From Pseudomonadales bacterium (GTDB taxonomy: Bacteria > Pseudomonadota > Gammaproteobacteria > Pseudomonadales > Halieaceae), in the NCBI GenBank assembly GCA_024234675.1, contig JACKNU010000001.1, positions 124,001-188,000 of the forward strand: a DNA stretch of 64,000 nucleotides, in the 5' to 3' direction. The translations under genes were made by a program, and so were the position numbers. This document shows positions 63,722 to 64,000 of this stretch, piece by piece. Below the pieces are notes generated by a model, which was not told the DNA's origin, did not search any database, and was given only the letters and a program-made list of their open reading frames with translations. How positions within the stretch are numbered: the first letter of the stretch is position 1; each line of letters starts with the position of its first letter.

Positions 63722-64000
63722 CAAAAATCGAATTTGTGGGTGGAGTACAGGCGCTGGGCGGCCAGCCAGACATCGCCCACCTCGCCGGTCCCCACGGGCT
63801 TGCCGTCTATGGACAGCACCGGTGCGATCTCCTTGCTGGAGCTGGTCAGCCACACCTCGTCGGCGCTGCCCAGCTCATCCAGGGTAACCACCCGTTCCTG
63901 AACCGGGATGCTGCCGTCCCGGCGCAGGATTTCCAGCAGCATCAGGCGGGTGATCCCCGGCAGTTTCTGGTGATCCAGCAGGGGGGTGGCAACCACGCCC
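63721..64000 (-). CDS. D-amino-acid transaminase, C-terminal part (cut by window edge)
   Basis: The last ~92 residues of a class IV aminotransferase are visible, including ITRLMLLEILRR, RVVTLDELGSADEVWLTSSSKEIAPV and the final VWLAAQRLYSTH. This matches D-alanine/D-amino-acid aminotransferase, PLP-dependent. The N-terminal part with the PLP Lys is outside the window. Its last base overlaps the alr start, so the two supply D-amino acids together. Confidence 0.88.
   Translation of the reverse strand, partial: GVVATPLLDHQKLPGITRLMLLEILRRDGSIPVQERVVTLDELGSADEVWLTSSSKEIAPVLSIDGKPVGTGEVGDVWLAAQRLYSTHKFDF

Overview
The window looks like chromosome of a GC-rich gammaproteobacterium. It carries PII/AmtB, TamA/TamB, ExeA/GspB type II secretion helpers, a RimK-like ATP-grasp/7TM-transglutaminase/retropepsin-like protease triad, an IscR-type regulator with a complete suf operon, and paired acyl-CoA dehydrogenases. 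That mix fits marine Cellvibrionales/Halieaceae-type bacteria. The taxonomic guess comes from gene content only.

Positions 1-5800 are an accessory region: a cassette array of chromosomal-integron type with no integrase in view. All cassette genes lie on the minus strand and are separated by attC-like sites (cores near 115-195, 1829-1916, 3885-3941, 4517-4594 and 5063-5152). Cassettes encode an ABM-fold monooxygenase-like protein, a Phd/ParE toxin-antitoxin pair, a second antitoxin with a ParE toxin broken by one stop codon, a GIY-YIG nuclease and a small membrane protein. Two insertion sequences have entered. An ISL3-family element (262-1574) splits the monooxygenase gene with a perfect 8-bp target duplication. 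An IS1202/ISNCY-type element (2535-3878) sits on the recombination core of an attC site. An SDR gene and tRNA-Arg(CCT) (6813-6889) mark the right edge.

Positions 7000-50700 are mostly core genome: a sigma32-driven hsp20, soluble lytic transglycosylase, an arsenosugar-type cluster (arsS plus two glycosyltransferase-like genes), yciH/slyX-type small genes, an acyl-CoA dehydrogenase pair with an amidohydrolase, a RecB-like protein with lost catalytic residues and a disordered tail, an SRPBCC-SDR fusion, a secreted metallopeptidase with an MBL hydrolase, polyphosphate:AMP phosphotransferase, tamA-tamB, exeA-gspB, alkaline phosphatase, glnK-amtB, ppx, a giant AsmA-like protein, and the ATP-grasp/transglutaminase/protease triad. 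Several genes concern phosphate, polyphosphate and nitrogen handling (pap, phoA, glnK-amtB, ppx).

Positions 51440-52840 hold a second copy of the IS1202-type element, flanked by a perfect 27-bp direct repeat but inactivated by two frameshifts. Next come an IscR-like regulator, preceded by a near-consensus type-1 IscR site, and sufB-C-D-S-A-T-E. A hidden 56-residue His/Asp/Glu-rich ORF, a Tat-exported SDR, and a minus-strand set (D-amino-acid transaminase, alanine racemase, MATE transporter) close the window.
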